Shown piece after piece: positions 1 through 8,666 of a stretch of DNA of 64,000 nt. The DNA is from Arthrobacter hankyongi. GTDB lineage: Bacteria > Actinomycetota > Actinomycetes > Actinomycetales > Micrococcaceae. Location: the NCBI RefSeq assembly GCF_022012395.1, contig NZ_JAKLTQ010000020.1, positions 1-64,000 of the forward strand, written 5' to 3'. The notes under the pieces are model-generated. The model saw only the letters and a program-made list of their open reading frames with translations. It ran no database searches and was not told where the DNA came from. The first letter of the stretch is position 1, and every line of letters starts with the position of its first letter. A program made the translations under genes and the position numbers.

Positions 1-105
1 AGGTGAGGGCACTGCTTGAAGGCTAAAGCAGGGAAGTTCCGCGCCGGACCGGGGAAGCGGGGCCGGGTGCGAGCCGGTCAGCGGCGCCGGGCGCCCCAGA
101 CGGAC

Positions 106-882
<777 letters not shown>

Positions 883-1122
883 TCAGCCTCCCTGGACCGC
901 GTTGATGATTTCGATGTCGTCGCCGGCGGCCAGCGTGGTGGCCGACCAGCTGCGGCGCGGGACCACTTCGGCGTTGCGCGCCACGGCTACGCCCAGCCGG
1001 GCCCCGTCCACGGGCTGTCCGTCCGCAGCCAGCGCCCTGCCGGTGATTTCGCCGACGAGGTCGGCCAGCGTCCGTCCGGCGGTGATGGTCCGGGGGCTGC
1101 CGTTGAGGTTGATGGCTGTCAT
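883..1122 (-). CDS. thiS: Sulfur carrier protein ThiS
   Basis: A 79-residue ubiquitin-fold sulfur carrier. Its C-terminal Gly-Gly is adenylated and thiocarboxylated, then donates sulfur to ThiG. The sequence ends AVQGG, the diagnostic tail, and has the family's INLNG start and GDDIEIINAV segment. It overlaps the end of thiO by 4 bp and precedes thiG by 3 bp, so the three genes are translationally coupled. The adenylating enzyme ThiF/MoeB is not in the window. Slightly longer than the usual 65-70 residues because of a central insertion (about residues 30-45). Confidence 0.95.
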   Translation of the reverse strand: MTAINLNGSPRTITAGRTLADLVGEITGRALAADGQPVDGARLGVAVARNAEVVPRRSWSATTLAAGDDIEIINAVQGG

Positions 1123-2336
1123 GCGGGGTTCCTTCCGGTTAGGGTGCGGGAGAATCGGTCGGGCCGGAATCTGTCCCAGCCCGGGTCCGGGGCCGAATCC
1201 AGCAGCAGGCGGCAGATCCGCGCGGCGATGGGGGTCAGCAGCACACCGTGGCGGAAGAAGCCGGTGGCGATAATCAGTCCGGGGATGTCTGCGCCGCCGG
1301 GCCCGGCCACCCGGCCGAGCAGCGGGGCATTGTCGGGCGTGCCCGGCCGGGCCCGCGCCGTCGTTTCGATCAGCTCCAGCTCTGCGACGGCAGGCACCAG
1401 AACCTGCGCATCCCGCAGCAGCTGGTAGGCGCCGCCGGCCGAGACGGCCGCCGAGCCATCCTCGCGCTGGGTGGCGCCCAGCACCACCGTTCCGTCCTCG
1501 CGGGGCACTAGGTAGACCGGCTGGCCGCGGACCAGGCCCCGAACCGTGGCCGTCAGCAGCGGCCGCAGGGTGGCGGGCACGCGCAGCCGCAGGATATCGC
1601 CGTAAACGGGCCGCAGCGGCAGCCGCAGTCCCGCGGGTAGTCCTGCGACGTCGGCGGTGCCCAATCCGTTGGCCAGGATGACGTCCGTGGCGCGCAGCGT
1701 GCTGCCGCCGGCCAGTTCGACGCCGATCACCGCAGAGGTTGTGTCCGTCGGATCTTCGTGCAGCAGCCCGGCTGCGGATTCCCGCACCAGCCAGCCGGGC
1801 CAGCCTTGGCGGCGAGCGTGGCCGGCCAGCGCCGACTGCAGGGCATCGGCCAGCACCCGCGGATCCACCTGATGATCCTGCTCGATGCCGAAGGCACAGG
1901 ACAGCTGCGGTCCGAGCATCGGTTCCTGGCTGCGGACCTGGCGCACACCGAGCGGTTCCACCGCCAGTCCGTGCTTCAGCTGTAGCTGGCGCAGATCGGC
2001 CAGGGCCTGCCGGTCCGCGGCGTCCGCACCGACCACCAGCGTCCGGGTGGACCGGTAGCCGGTGGGGCCGTCCCCCAAGGGTGCAATGAATTCCGGATAC
2101 AGTGCGGCTGAAGCCAGGGTCAGCTCGAGTAGGTCCTCTTCCTGGAAGTGCAATTCGCTGACCGGCGCCAGCATGCCCGCGGCGGCGAAGGTGGCGCCGG
2201 TTGCCGGGGCCGGGTCGATCACCCGGACGCTGCGGCCCGCGCTCGCCGCCTCCCAGGCAATCCCGAGGCCGACGATCCCGGCACCGACGACGGCGACATC
2301 CACCTCGGGAGCGTGGGTTCCGGCATGTGCGAGCAA
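1119..2336 (-). CDS. thiO: Glycine oxidase ThiO
   Basis: FAD-dependent amine oxidase that converts glycine to the imine needed by ThiG. The 405-residue protein opens with an FAD-binding Rossmann motif [10 protein letters not shown] (about 16-25) and has the DAO-type C-terminal FAD segment ([16 protein letters not shown]). The only sensible start is a TTG at 2336, directly downstream of the TPP riboswitch and an AAGGA-type ribosome site. An alternative GTG inside EVDV would cut close to the FAD motif. First gene of thiO-thiS-thiG. Confidence 0.93.
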   Translation of the reverse strand: MLAHAGTHAPEVDVAVVGAGIVGLGIAWEAASAGRSVRVIDPAPATGATFAAAGMLAPVSELHFQEEDLLELTLASAALYPEFIAPLGDGPTGYRSTRTLVVGADAADRQALADLRQLQLKHGLAVEPLGVRQVRSQEPMLGPQLSCAFGIEQDHQVDPRVLADALQSALAGHARRQGWPGWLVRESAAGLLHEDPTDTTSAVIGVELAGGSTLRATDVILANGLGTADVAGLPAGLRLPLRPVYGDILRLRVPATLRPLLTATVRGLVRGQPVYLVPREDGTVVLGATQREDGSAAVSAGGAYQLLRDAQVLVPAVAELELIETTARARPGTPDNAPLLGRVAGPGGADIPGLIIATGFFRHGVLLTPIAARICRLLLDSAPDPGWDRFRPDRFSRTLTGRNPA

Positions 2337-2342
2337 AGTTCC

Positions 2343-2428
2343 TTGTCCTTCCCTACGCCGGTACTAACCGGATCAGGTCAAGCGGTCGGCGCCGTGCGCC
2401 CTCTCAGCCCGTCCGGGCTCCCGCAGTC
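2343..2428 (-). promoter_or_regulatory. TPP riboswitch (THI element)
   Basis: Read on the minus strand, the stretch carries the conserved CUGAGAG box followed by ACCUGAUCCGGUUAGUACCGGCGUAGGGAAGG-type sequence, the signature of the thiamine pyrophosphate aptamer (given here in outline; both boxes are complete at 2343-2373 and 2399-2406). It ends about 7 bp before the thiO TTG start, so the ribosome site sits at or inside the aptamer's 3' strand. This suggests control of translation initiation rather than a separate terminator. The thiE gene diverges from the other side. Confidence 0.93.
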
Positions 2429-2546
2429 GAAGTTCACCATAGCAGTTGCATCGACTCCCATGGCGCAGCCGCCGCGCCGTCGCCCGCTGGAAGCGACGGG
2501 ACCCTCGCGACTACGCTGCGGTGAAGCTGCAGTTAGGCTGGGGAGC

Positions 2547-3188
2547 ATGCCACTTGAATCCGCCCGACTGTACCTGTGCACCGACGCCCGTACCCGCCAA
2601 GGCGACTTCGCCGCGTTCATCGACGCCGCGTTCGCCGGCGGCGTGGACATCATCCAGCTGCGGGACAAGGCCATTGAAGCCGCCGAGGAACTGGAGCTGC
2701 TGGCCGTGCTCGCCACCGCAGCCCGGCGGCACGGCAGGCTCTGGGCGGTCAACGACCGGGCGGACATCGCGATGCTTTCGGGCGCCCCGGTCTTCCACAT
2801 CGGGCAGCAGGACCTGCCGCCGGCGTCGGCACGCTCGCTGGTGGGTCCGCAGGTGGGCATCGGTCTGTCCACCCACAGCCCGGAGCAGGTGGCCGCGGCC
2901 GTGGCCCGGCCGGACCTCGACTATTTCTGCGCCGGCCCGGTCTGGGCCACGCCCACCAAGCCGGGCCGCGCCGCCGTGGGCCTGGAGCTGGTCAAGGAAG
3001 CCGCGGCACAGGTGCAGGCCGCCGGCAGCGGGCGGCCCTGGTTCGCCATCGGCGGCATCGACCTGTCCAATGTGGAGCAGGTGGTCGAGGCCGGGGCCGG
3101 CCGCGTCGTCGTCGTGCGCGCCATCACCGAGGCCGATGATCCGGCCGAAGCCGCCGGCAGGCTGCTGGCTGCCCTGCCGCCGCTCTGA
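2547..3188 (+). CDS. thiE: Thiamine-phosphate synthase ThiE
   Basis: Joins HMP pyrophosphate and thiazole phosphate to give thiamine monophosphate. The 213-residue TIM-barrel protein has the conserved QLRDK (37-41), a VNDRADIA segment, the [14 protein letters not shown] pyrophosphate loop and FAIGGI near the C-terminus. The ATG at 2547 is chosen because homology begins there; the reading frame is open further upstream but runs antisense through the riboswitch. Divergent from thiO-thiS-thiG; no second riboswitch is seen on the plus strand. Confidence 0.95.
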   Translation: MPLESARLYLCTDARTRQGDFAAFIDAAFAGGVDIIQLRDKAIEAAEELELLAVLATAARRHGRLWAVNDRADIAMLSGAPVFHIGQQDLPPASARSLVGPQVGIGLSTHSPEQVAAAVARPDLDYFCAGPVWATPTKPGRAAVGLELVKEAAAQVQAAGSGRPWFAIGGIDLSNVEQVVEAGAGRVVVVRAITEADDPAEAAGRLLAALPPL

Positions 3189-3215
3189 ACCTGGCCGGCC
3201 GCCAGCCGGGAAGGC

Positions 3216-3710
3216 TCAGCCCGCCGCGATGGCGGCGGTACGAGCCGAGGTCAGGCTGACCAGGTCTGCCGGGGCGAGCTCAAGGTCCAGGCCCCGGCGC
3301 CCGCCGGACACCAAAACGGTGGCGAATCCCAGCGCGGTTTCATCGATCACCGTGGGGGAGGGGTGGCGCTGGCCCAGTGGCGAGATGCCGCCAAGCACGT
3401 AGCCGGTGCGCCGCTCGGCGTCCTTCGGGTCCGCCATCGCGGCCCGCTTCCCGCCCAGCGCGGCGGCGCACTTCTTCAAGTCCAGCGAGCCGCTGACCGG
3501 CACGACGGCGACGGCCAGGGAACCCTCCACCGAAACCAGCAGGGTCTTGAAGACCCGCGCCGGGTCGATGCCCAGCGCGGTGGCCGCCTCCAGCCCGTAG
3601 TTCGTGACGGCCGGATCGTGCTCGTAGCTGTGCAGCGTATGGGGAACCCCGGCCGCCACAAGGACCTTGGTGGCCGGGGTTCCCGCCGCGTGCTTTGCTG
3701 CCTTGGCCAT
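3216..3710 (-). CDS. ybaK: YbaK/EbsC family Cys-tRNA(Pro) deacylase
   Basis: A 164-residue single-domain trans-editing protein that hydrolyses mischarged Cys-tRNA(Pro). Family hallmarks are the HSYEHDPAV start region, the KTLLVSVEG strand, the [20 protein letters not shown] segment with the catalytic-site lysine, and [10 protein letters not shown]. Convergent with thiE (27 bp between stops). It lies 10 bp downstream of the sufE stop, so it may be co-transcribed with sufE and the sulfurtransferase. Confidence 0.92.
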   Translation of the reverse strand: MAKAAKHAAGTPATKVLVAAGVPHTLHSYEHDPAVTNYGLEAATALGIDPARVFKTLLVSVEGSLAVAVVPVSGSLDLKKCAAALGGKRAAMADPKDAERRTGYVLGGISPLGQRHPSPTVIDETALGFATVLVSGGRRGLDLELAPADLVSLTSARTAAIAAG

Positions 3711-3720
3711 GGCGCGCCCG

Positions 3721-4167
3721 CTAGGCCGCCGTGGCTTCGCGGATTTTGCGCTTGACCCGCCCGAGCATCGCCGCCATGCCGCGCATCCGCAGCGGCGAAA
3801 TGGCCCGGGTCAGGCCCAGCTGGTCGGTGACGTCGTCGGGCACGGCCAGGATCTGCTCGGCCGGCAGCCCGTTCAACCCCTCGTGCAGCACGGAAGCGAA
3901 GCCGCGGGTGGTCGGAGCCTCCGGCGGTGCCGAGAAGTACAGCTGGACCGCCCGTTCCGGGGCCTGCCCAACCTCGATGGTCAGGAACAGCGGGGACTGG
4001 CACTCAACCACCTGCTCCAACAGTTCCGGATGGCCCGCCAGGCGCTCTGGCAGCGGCGGCAGCGACCGGGAGAAGTCCAGCAGCAGTTCCAGCCGCTCGG
4101 ATTCCTCCATGGACTGGAAGTCATTGACGATCTCGGCCAGCTGTGCCGGCATGTTCTGCACTGTCAC
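3721..4167 (-). CDS. sufE: SufE family sulfur acceptor protein
   Basis: A 148-residue SufE-fold protein that takes persulfide sulfur from a SufS-type cysteine desulfurase and passes it on for Fe-S cluster building. The active Cys lies in VVECQSPLFL (about Cys56 from the GTG start), with the later RGFASVLHEGLNGL helix typical of SufE. GTG at 4167 gives MTVQNMPAQ; an ATG at 4152 is an alternative. It follows the sulfurtransferase by 11 bp, making a small sulfur-transfer operon. No sufS or sufBCD is nearby. Confidence 0.92.
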   Translation of the reverse strand: MTVQNMPAQLAEIVNDFQSMEESERLELLLDFSRSLPPLPERLAGHPELLEQVVECQSPLFLTIEVGQAPERAVQLYFSAPPEAPTTRGFASVLHEGLNGLPAEQILAVPDDVTDQLGLTRAISPLRMRGMAAMLGRVKRKIREATAA

Positions 4168-4178
4168 GAGGAATAATT

Positions 4179-5099
4179 CTACGCGCCGTGCCGCCCGCGC
4201 CGCGGCTGGGGGGCCGCGCCGGGCTCGCTGCCCTTGACGATCGGCACCCGCACGGCGTTGCCCCACTCGGTCCAGGAACCGTCATAGTTGCGCACGTTCT
4301 CGAAGCCGAGCAGGTACTTCAGCACGAACCAGGTGTGGCTGGAACGCTCGCCGATGCGGCAGTAGGCCACCACGTTGTCGCCCTCGGCGAGGCCGGCTTC
4401 GTCGCGGTAGATCTTCTCCAGCTCCTCCCGGGTGCGGAAGGTGCCGTCCTCGGCGGCGGCGCGGCCCCAGGGCACCGAGACGGCGCTGGGGATGTGGCCG
4501 CCGCGCAGCGTGCCCTCCTCGGGGTAGGCAGGCATGGTGGTGCGCTCCCCGGAGTATTCCTCCGGGGAGCGGACATCGATCAGGGGATTGCCGAAGTGGT
4601 TGAGCACGTCGCCGATGTAGGCGCGGATGGGCGCGTCGTCGCGCTCCACCACCGGATAGTCCACCGCGGTGACCTCCGGCTTGTCGGTGGTCAGTTCCCG
4701 GCCCTCGGCGATCCACTTGTCGCGGCCGCCGTCGAGCAGGCGTACGTCGTCGTGCCCGAACAGGGTGAACACCCACAATGCATAGGCGGCCCACCAGTTG
4801 CTCTTGTCCCCGTAGATCACCACCGTGGTATCGCGGCCGATGCCGCGGGACCCGGCGACCGCGGCGAACTGTTCGCCGTCGATATAGTCGCGGGAAACCG
4901 GGTCGTTCAGGTCCGTGTGCCAGTCGATCTTCCGCGCGCCGGGAATGTGGCCGGTCTCATACAGCAGGATGTCTTCGTCGGATTCGAGCACCACCACGGA
5001 GCCGCTGCCCAGGTTGGCCGCGAGCCAGTCGGTGGAGACCAGCCGCGCGGGCTGGGCGTAGGCGGAAAACTTCTCGTTCTGTTCTGCGGGTGCAGGCAT
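4179..5099 (-). CDS. Thiosulfate/3-mercaptopyruvate sulfurtransferase (two-domain rhodanese)
   Basis: Transfers sulfane sulfur from thiosulfate or mercaptopyruvate to an acceptor. The 306-residue protein has two rhodanese domains: an inactive N-terminal one (about 20-135, YGDKSN in place of a catalytic Cys loop) and a C-terminal one (about 155-295) with [13 protein letters not shown] and the active loop [11 protein letters not shown] (Cys247). The CRxGER loop is typical of thiosulfate-preferring SseA/CysA-like actinobacterial enzymes. It heads the unit with sufE, fitting a sulfur-relay role. Confidence 0.93.
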   Translation of the reverse strand: MPAPAEQNEKFSAYAQPARLVSTDWLAANLGSGSVVVLESDEDILLYETGHIPGARKIDWHTDLNDPVSRDYIDGEQFAAVAGSRGIGRDTTVVIYGDKSNWWAAYALWVFTLFGHDDVRLLDGGRDKWIAEGRELTTDKPEVTAVDYPVVERDDAPIRAYIGDVLNHFGNPLIDVRSPEEYSGERTTMPAYPEEGTLRGGHIPSAVSVPWGRAAAEDGTFRTREELEKIYRDEAGLAEGDNVVAYCRIGERSSHTWFVLKYLLGFENVRNYDGSWTEWGNAVRVPIVKGSEPGAAPQPRRGRHGA

Positions 5100-5236
5100 T
5101 AGTGTCCCTTTCGAGGGTGCGCGGAAGGCTGGTTACTGTTTAGCCTAACCAGCGCGGCCGCCATTTGCTTCCGGTCCCGCGTCCGTCCGGCCTGCGCCGC
5201 GAATCCGCAATTGCGCCGCCGTAGCGTATCGTTTTC

Positions 5237-6346
5237 GTGGCGGCAAATCACCGCAGCATGATCCTGCAGCGCAAGAATACGGAAGGCAACGGTCAGCCCA
5301 GCGTGCCCCAGATAGAACAGCTTTCACGCCGTACGCCCAAGGTGTCGGTGGACGAACTCCTCCAGGGTTTCCACCCGTCGCCGCGCTTCGGCGAGGTTTC
5401 CTTCGCCAGCTACCGGCCGGATCCGAAGCAGCCCTCGCAGGCCGGCGCCGTCGCCTCGCTGAAGGACTTCGCTGCCGCCGTCGACCACAAGCAGCCCACC
5501 GGTCTGCGGCGCTTGTTCGGTGGCCGCAAGCAGGCAGACAGCCGCGCCGGAATCTACCTCGACGGCGGCTTCGGCGTGGGCAAGACCCACCTGCTGGCTT
5601 CGCTTTGGCATGCCGTGGACGGGCCCAAGGCGTTTGGCACCTTCGTCGAATACACGAACCTGGTGGGCGCGCTGTCCTTCCGCAAGACCGTGGACGCCCT
5701 GAGCAGCTACGAACTGGTCTGCATCGATGAATTCGAGCTGGACGATCCGGGGGACACCGTGCTGATGTCCCGGCTGATGCGCGAATTGGCCGACGCCGGA
5801 GTGAAGCTGGCGGCGACGTCCAATACCCTGCCTGGTTCCCTCGGCGAGGGCCGCTTCGCGGCCGTGGACTTCCAGCGCGAGATCCAGGTGCTCTCGGACC
5901 AGTTCGACGTCGTACGGATCGACGGCGAGGATTTCCGCCACCGCGGCCTGCCGGCCGCGCCGGAGCCGATGACGGACCTGGACCTCAAGCGCAAGATCCA
6001 CAACGATTTTTCCGGCAGGGTGGTGGCGGCGGACGAATTCACCGATCTGGTCAAGCACCTGGAGGGTGTGCATCCGAGCCGCTACCGGCAGTTCATCGAC
6101 GGCATCGACGTGGTGGCCTGGCATAACGTGTCCACGATTACCGAGCAGGCCGTGGCGCTGCGCTTCGTGGTGCTGGCGGACCGGCTGTACGACAAGGACG
6201 TGCCGATCATCGCCAGCGGGGTGCCGTTCGACCAGATTTTCACACCTGAAATGATGGCCGGCGGCTACATGAAGAAGTACTTCCGGGCGGTTTCCCGGCT
6301 CACCGCGCTGGCGCGCGAGGGGCAGAAGGGCGAGGCCGCCGCCTAA
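5237..6346 (+). CDS. zapE: Cell division protein ZapE (AFG1-like P-loop ATPase)
   Basis: Z-ring-associated ATPase of the AFG1/LACE1 family. The 369-residue product has Walker A GGFGVGKTHLL (110-120), Walker B ELVCIDEFELDD (159-170) and the SNTLPGSLGEGRF sensor region. GTG at 5237 is used; an in-frame ATG at 5258 would shorten the N-terminus by seven residues. Divergent from the sulfurtransferase, with 137 bp of shared upstream DNA. It ends in a strong hairpin facing the next, convergent gene. Confidence 0.9.
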   Translation: MAANHRSMILQRKNTEGNGQPSVPQIEQLSRRTPKVSVDELLQGFHPSPRFGEVSFASYRPDPKQPSQAGAVASLKDFAAAVDHKQPTGLRRLFGGRKQADSRAGIYLDGGFGVGKTHLLASLWHAVDGPKAFGTFVEYTNLVGALSFRKTVDALSSYELVCIDEFELDDPGDTVLMSRLMRELADAGVKLAATSNTLPGSLGEGRFAAVDFQREIQVLSDQFDVVRIDGEDFRHRGLPAAPEPMTDLDLKRKIHNDFSGRVVAADEFTDLVKHLEGVHPSRYRQFIDGIDVVAWHNVSTITEQAVALRFVVLADRLYDKDVPIIASGVPFDQIFTPEMMAGGYMKKYFRAVSRLTALAREGQKGEAAA

Positions 6347-6381
6347 AGACCGGGGCGCGCTCCAGGCTCGGACATGGCAAA

Positions 6382-6415
6382 GGCGCCGGTGCCGCCTCCC
6401 GGCGGGACCGGCGCC
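6382..6415. terminator. Hairpin between convergent zapE and the antitoxin-like gene
   Basis: GGCGCCGGT (6382-6390) pairs with ACCGGCGCC (6407-6415), with a further GCCGCC/GGCGG inner stem. It lies 35 bp after the zapE stop and 27 bp before the stop of the opposing gene. No clear T-run, so this is a terminator by position and stability only. Confidence 0.6.
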
Positions 6416-6441
6416 TCCGTTGCCGTGCTCGAAGAGCGAGG

Positions 6442-6699
6442 TCAGGCCGAAGGGTTCCCGCCGGGAGCCGGGGGCTCACTGCCGCGGTTGCGCTCGGCCT
6501 TGTTGATCAGCTGGTTGGCTTTCGCCTGCAGGTTGTCAACCTTGCCGGCGTACTTGCCGCCGGTTTTCTTGTCGATGAAGTCGCCGACGCTGCCGACGGC
6601 TCCCTTGAATTTTCCGGCGTTGCCGCCGACGAGGTTTTCCGCCCTGCCTTTGAGCTGTCCGGCCTTGCCCTTGAGCTCGTCAAATACAGACACAGCCAC
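6442..6699 (-). CDS. MT0933-like antitoxin family protein (CsbD-like composition)
   Basis: An 85-residue, Lys/Gly/Ala-rich small protein: MAVSVFDELKGKAG start, central GDFIDKKTGGKYAGKVD. This matches the actinobacterial family annotated as antitoxin Rv0909/MT0933-like, where the DKKTGGKY motif is the signature. No toxin-like ORF is adjacent, so an antitoxin role is only a family label; CsbD-like stress proteins have similar composition. Likely cytosolic, no membrane segment. Confidence 0.8.
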   Translation of the reverse strand: MAVSVFDELKGKAGQLKGRAENLVGGNAGKFKGAVGSVGDFIDKKTGGKYAGKVDNLQAKANQLINKAERNRGSEPPAPGGNPSA

Positions 6700-6781
6700 C
6701 TCCCTTCTGCCATGGGGGAGTCGGGGGCTCCCGCCTGCCCCATGGTAGGCAGATGGCAGAGCGGCTGAACAGGGCAGCGGG

Positions 6782-7363
6782 CTATTGTCTGCCCGGCGTC
6801 CAGGGCTGGAGCCAGTCCGTGGCCGGCCATTGCTCGGCGGCGGCCATCAGCTCGAAGGCCGTACCACCGTCGATGGATTCGCGGATGATGTCCGCGTGTC
6901 CGGCATGCCGGGCCGTTTCGGCGACCAGATGCGTCAGCACCCAGCGCAGCGAGTATCCTTCGCGCCGGCCGGCAAACCACGGATCGTCCGGCAGGGTGAC
7001 CGGAGCATCCAGTGAATCCGCGGCGCGGGCGGCTGCCTCCGTGCGCCGCGCCACGGCGTCATACTCCTGGAGCATGCCGGCCATCGTCTCGCCGTAGGCC
7101 AGCTGGAAGTCAGCCGCGTAGTCAGCGTAGTCCCGGGCCTGCAGGGCGGCAGGCTGCTGTTGTGCGATCTCCAGCCAGTGGGCTTCGGTGCGGCAGACGT
7201 GTTTGACCAGTCCGCCGATCGACAGGGCGCTGGCCGTGGGGGAGAGCCTGAGCTGGTCCTCGGTCAGTCCGTACGCCGTGAGCTTGAGGACGTAGCGCTG
7301 CTGGGCCAGGAAGGCCAGCAGCGTCTCGAGCTCGCTGTCATGGGGGTCGGCAAAGCCGGGCAT
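6782..7363 (-). CDS. DinB/DUF664 family metal-binding protein
   Basis: A 193-residue four-helix-bundle protein of the DinB/DUF664 superfamily, which includes mycothiol- or bacillithiol-dependent enzymes. The candidate metal-binding histidines are in GGLVKHVCRTEAHW (about 54-66) and HLVAETARHAGHADIIRE (about 140-157). The ATG at 7363 has an excellent AGGAGG ribosome site 5 bp upstream; longer reading frames into the tRNA array are artefacts. Substrate unknown. Confidence 0.88.
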   Translation of the reverse strand: MPGFADPHDSELETLLAFLAQQRYVLKLTAYGLTEDQLRLSPTASALSIGGLVKHVCRTEAHWLEIAQQQPAALQARDYADYAADFQLAYGETMAGMLQEYDAVARRTEAAARAADSLDAPVTLPDDPWFAGRREGYSLRWVLTHLVAETARHAGHADIIRESIDGGTAFELMAAAEQWPATDWLQPWTPGRQ

Positions 7364-7447
7364 GGATCCTCCTGCGGATGGATTCCGGTCCACGCCATTA
7401 TGCTGGCCCGGACGTTGCGAAGGAACCCGGGCAAGGCCGGCTTTAAA

Positions 7448-7478
7448 CGAAAAAACGGCCGCTGGGGCCGTTGTTTCG
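7448..7478 (-). terminator. Rho-independent terminator of the tRNA array
   Basis: On the minus strand AACGGCC, a short loop and GGCCGTT are followed by a run of T (plus-strand A5-A6 at 7450-7455). It lies 8 bp beyond the 3' end of the last tRNA-Gly and clearly ends the minus-strand tRNA array. The flanking CGAAA/TTTCG extends the stem. Confidence 0.85.
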
Positions 7479-7485
7479 TGGATGG

Positions 7486-7559
7486 AGCGGACGACGGGAT
7501 TCGAACCCGCGACATCCACCTTGGCAAGGTGGTGCTCTAGCCAGCTGAGCTACGTCCGC
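7486..7559 (-). tRNA. tRNA-Gly(GCC), copy 3
   Basis: 74-nt cloverleaf: acceptor GCGGACG/CGTCCGC, anticodon arm CCACC-TTGCCAA-GGTGG (GCC), T-arm GGGTTCGAATCCC. CCA is not encoded. Last tRNA of the six-gene array and identical to the other two Gly copies. Confidence 0.97.
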
Positions 7560-7584
7560 GCGGAACGGTGCGGAACCGTTCCAG

Positions 7585-7656
7585 TGGGCGATACTGGGAT
7601 CGAACCAGTGACCTCTTCCGTGTCAGGGAAGCGCGCTACCGCTGCGCCAATCGCCC
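7585..7656 (-). tRNA. tRNA-Val(GAC), copy 2
   Basis: 72-nt cloverleaf with acceptor GGGCGAT/ATCGCCC and anticodon arm CTTCC-CTGACAC-GGAAG (GAC). Identical to the copy at 7821-7892; CCA not encoded. Part of a 173-bp duplicated unit with its tRNA-Gly. Confidence 0.97.
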
Positions 7657-7721
7657 GCGCCGGCATCGGATCCGAAAGGCCCGGCCGCCGGTGCGGCATT
7701 CCAAGGTTGCCCCGGAATTGG

Positions 7722-7795
7722 AGCGGACGACGGGATTCGAACCCGCGACATCCACCTTGGCAAGGTGGTGCTCTAGCCAGCTGAGCTACGTCCGC
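7722..7795 (-). tRNA. tRNA-Gly(GCC), copy 2
   Basis: Same 74-nt sequence as the copies at 7486 and 8091, anticodon GCC. It sits in the second 173-bp Gly-Val unit, with the same 25-bp spacer to its tRNA-Val. Confidence 0.97.
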
Positions 7796-7820
7796 GCGGA
7801 ACGGTGCGGAACCGTTCCAG

Positions 7821-7892
7821 TGGGCGATACTGGGATCGAACCAGTGACCTCTTCCGTGTCAGGGAAGCGCGCTACCGCTGCGCCAATCGCCC
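7821..7892 (-). tRNA. tRNA-Val(GAC), copy 1
   Basis: 72 nt, anticodon GAC in loop CTGACAC; identical to the 7585 copy. Transcribed after tRNA-Cys in the minus-strand array. Confidence 0.97.
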
Positions 7893-7964
7893 ATTGCCAT
7901 CACAATGTCTTACGGTACTTCGGTTGCAGACCTGTCCCCGTCGGGACTTCCGGTACTGCAAACG

Positions 7965-8035
7965 AGGTGGGGACGGGATTCGAACCCGCGTATACGGCTT
8001 TGCAGGCCGCTGCCTCGCCTCTCGGCCACCCCACC
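7965..8035 (-). tRNA. tRNA-Cys(GCA)
   Basis: 71-nt cloverleaf with acceptor GGTGGGG/CCCCACC, discriminator U (usual for tRNA-Cys) and anticodon loop CTGCAAA (GCA). CCA not encoded. Confidence 0.96.
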
Positions 8036-8090
8036 GTGGCCTGAGAATTCCAGGACCCGCCGGCTGTGCCGGCACTTACAGTGATCTGCG

Positions 8091-8164
8091 AGCGGACGAC
8101 GGGATTCGAACCCGCGACATCCACCTTGGCAAGGTGGTGCTCTAGCCAGCTGAGCTACGTCCGC
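8091..8164 (-). tRNA. tRNA-Gly(GCC), copy 1
   Basis: First tRNA of the minus-strand array; 74 nt, anticodon GCC, identical in sequence to copies 2 and 3 but outside the duplicated 173-bp unit. Confidence 0.97.
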
Positions 8165-8374
8165 ATGCGGTTATCCACGGCAGGCTGCCGCGTTTCCAAC
8201 GAGTAAAAACTCTATCCGACCGCATGCCCTTTCGTCCAATCGGGTCTTGCTTCCGCGTGTTGGCGCGGCCGTCGGGGATTACAGCCGTGTAATTTCCGGC
8301 CCGGCGAAGGGGCTTGTGGTGCCTGCCGACCGGTGGGTCCACCCGCGTACGCCAGCGGGAGCTGCGGGCCGTTT

Positions 8375-8402
8375 TTGCATCCGGGGATCTGTTTGCTAAT
8401 GT
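8375..8402 (+). promoter_or_regulatory. Candidate promoter for tRNA-Val(CAC)
   Basis: TTGCAT (8375-8380), a 16-bp spacer and TAATGT (8397-8402) lie 35 bp upstream of the tRNA 5' end and resemble a housekeeping sigma promoter. The rest of the 273-bp gap between the opposed tRNA genes shows no gene; it must also hold the minus-strand array promoter, which I could not pin down. Confidence 0.55.
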
Positions 8403-8437
8403 TTTCTAGGTCGTTCCCGACGGGGGCGGCAGAGTCC

Positions 8438-8509
8438 GGGCGATTGGCGCAGTGGTAGCGCGCTTCGTTCACACCGAAGAGGTCACTGGTTCGAACCCAG
8501 TATCGCCCA
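8438..8509 (+). tRNA. tRNA-Val(CAC)
   Basis: 72-nt cloverleaf, acceptor GGGCGAT/ATCGCCC and anticodon arm CTTCG-TTCACAC-CGAAG (CAC). It reads divergently from the minus-strand array that holds the Val(GAC) isoacceptors. CCA not encoded. Confidence 0.97.
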
Positions 8510-8518
8510 CCTACGGAA

Positions 8519-8553
8519 AAGGCCCCCTTCCAATCATGGAAGGGGGCCTTTTC
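8519..8553 (+). terminator. Rho-independent terminator after tRNA-Val(CAC)
   Basis: AAGGCCCCCTTCC, a short AATCAT loop and GGAAGGGGGCCTT followed by TTTCG form a near-perfect 13-bp stem just 10 bp after the tRNA. A strong intrinsic terminator. Confidence 0.9.
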
Positions 8554-8666
8554 GTGCCGTTTGGTGCCGCGGGGCGCTGCCCGATAACCAACCTTGTCCT
8601 GTTCCCTGGTGGGAACCGTCAACCGTATCTGGATCTGCTGTCGCAGCCGTCTGACATGATTTTGGT

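Larger units (their letters stand above)
7484..7892. repeat. 173-bp direct duplication of a tRNA-Gly/tRNA-Val unit (7484-7656 and 7720-7892)
   Basis: The two Gly-Val units are identical over 173 bp including the 25-bp spacer (GCGGAACGGTGCGG start). They are offset by exactly 236 bp, with a unique 63-bp stretch between them. This is a recent or actively homogenised tandem duplication. Confidence 0.95.

Noticed and set aside
7568-8145. Several ORFs of 110-160 residues over the tRNA array
   Set aside because: They are translations of tRNA genes (recurrent GRYWDRTSDL and DDGIRTRDIHLGK strings) and repeat with the tRNA duplication.
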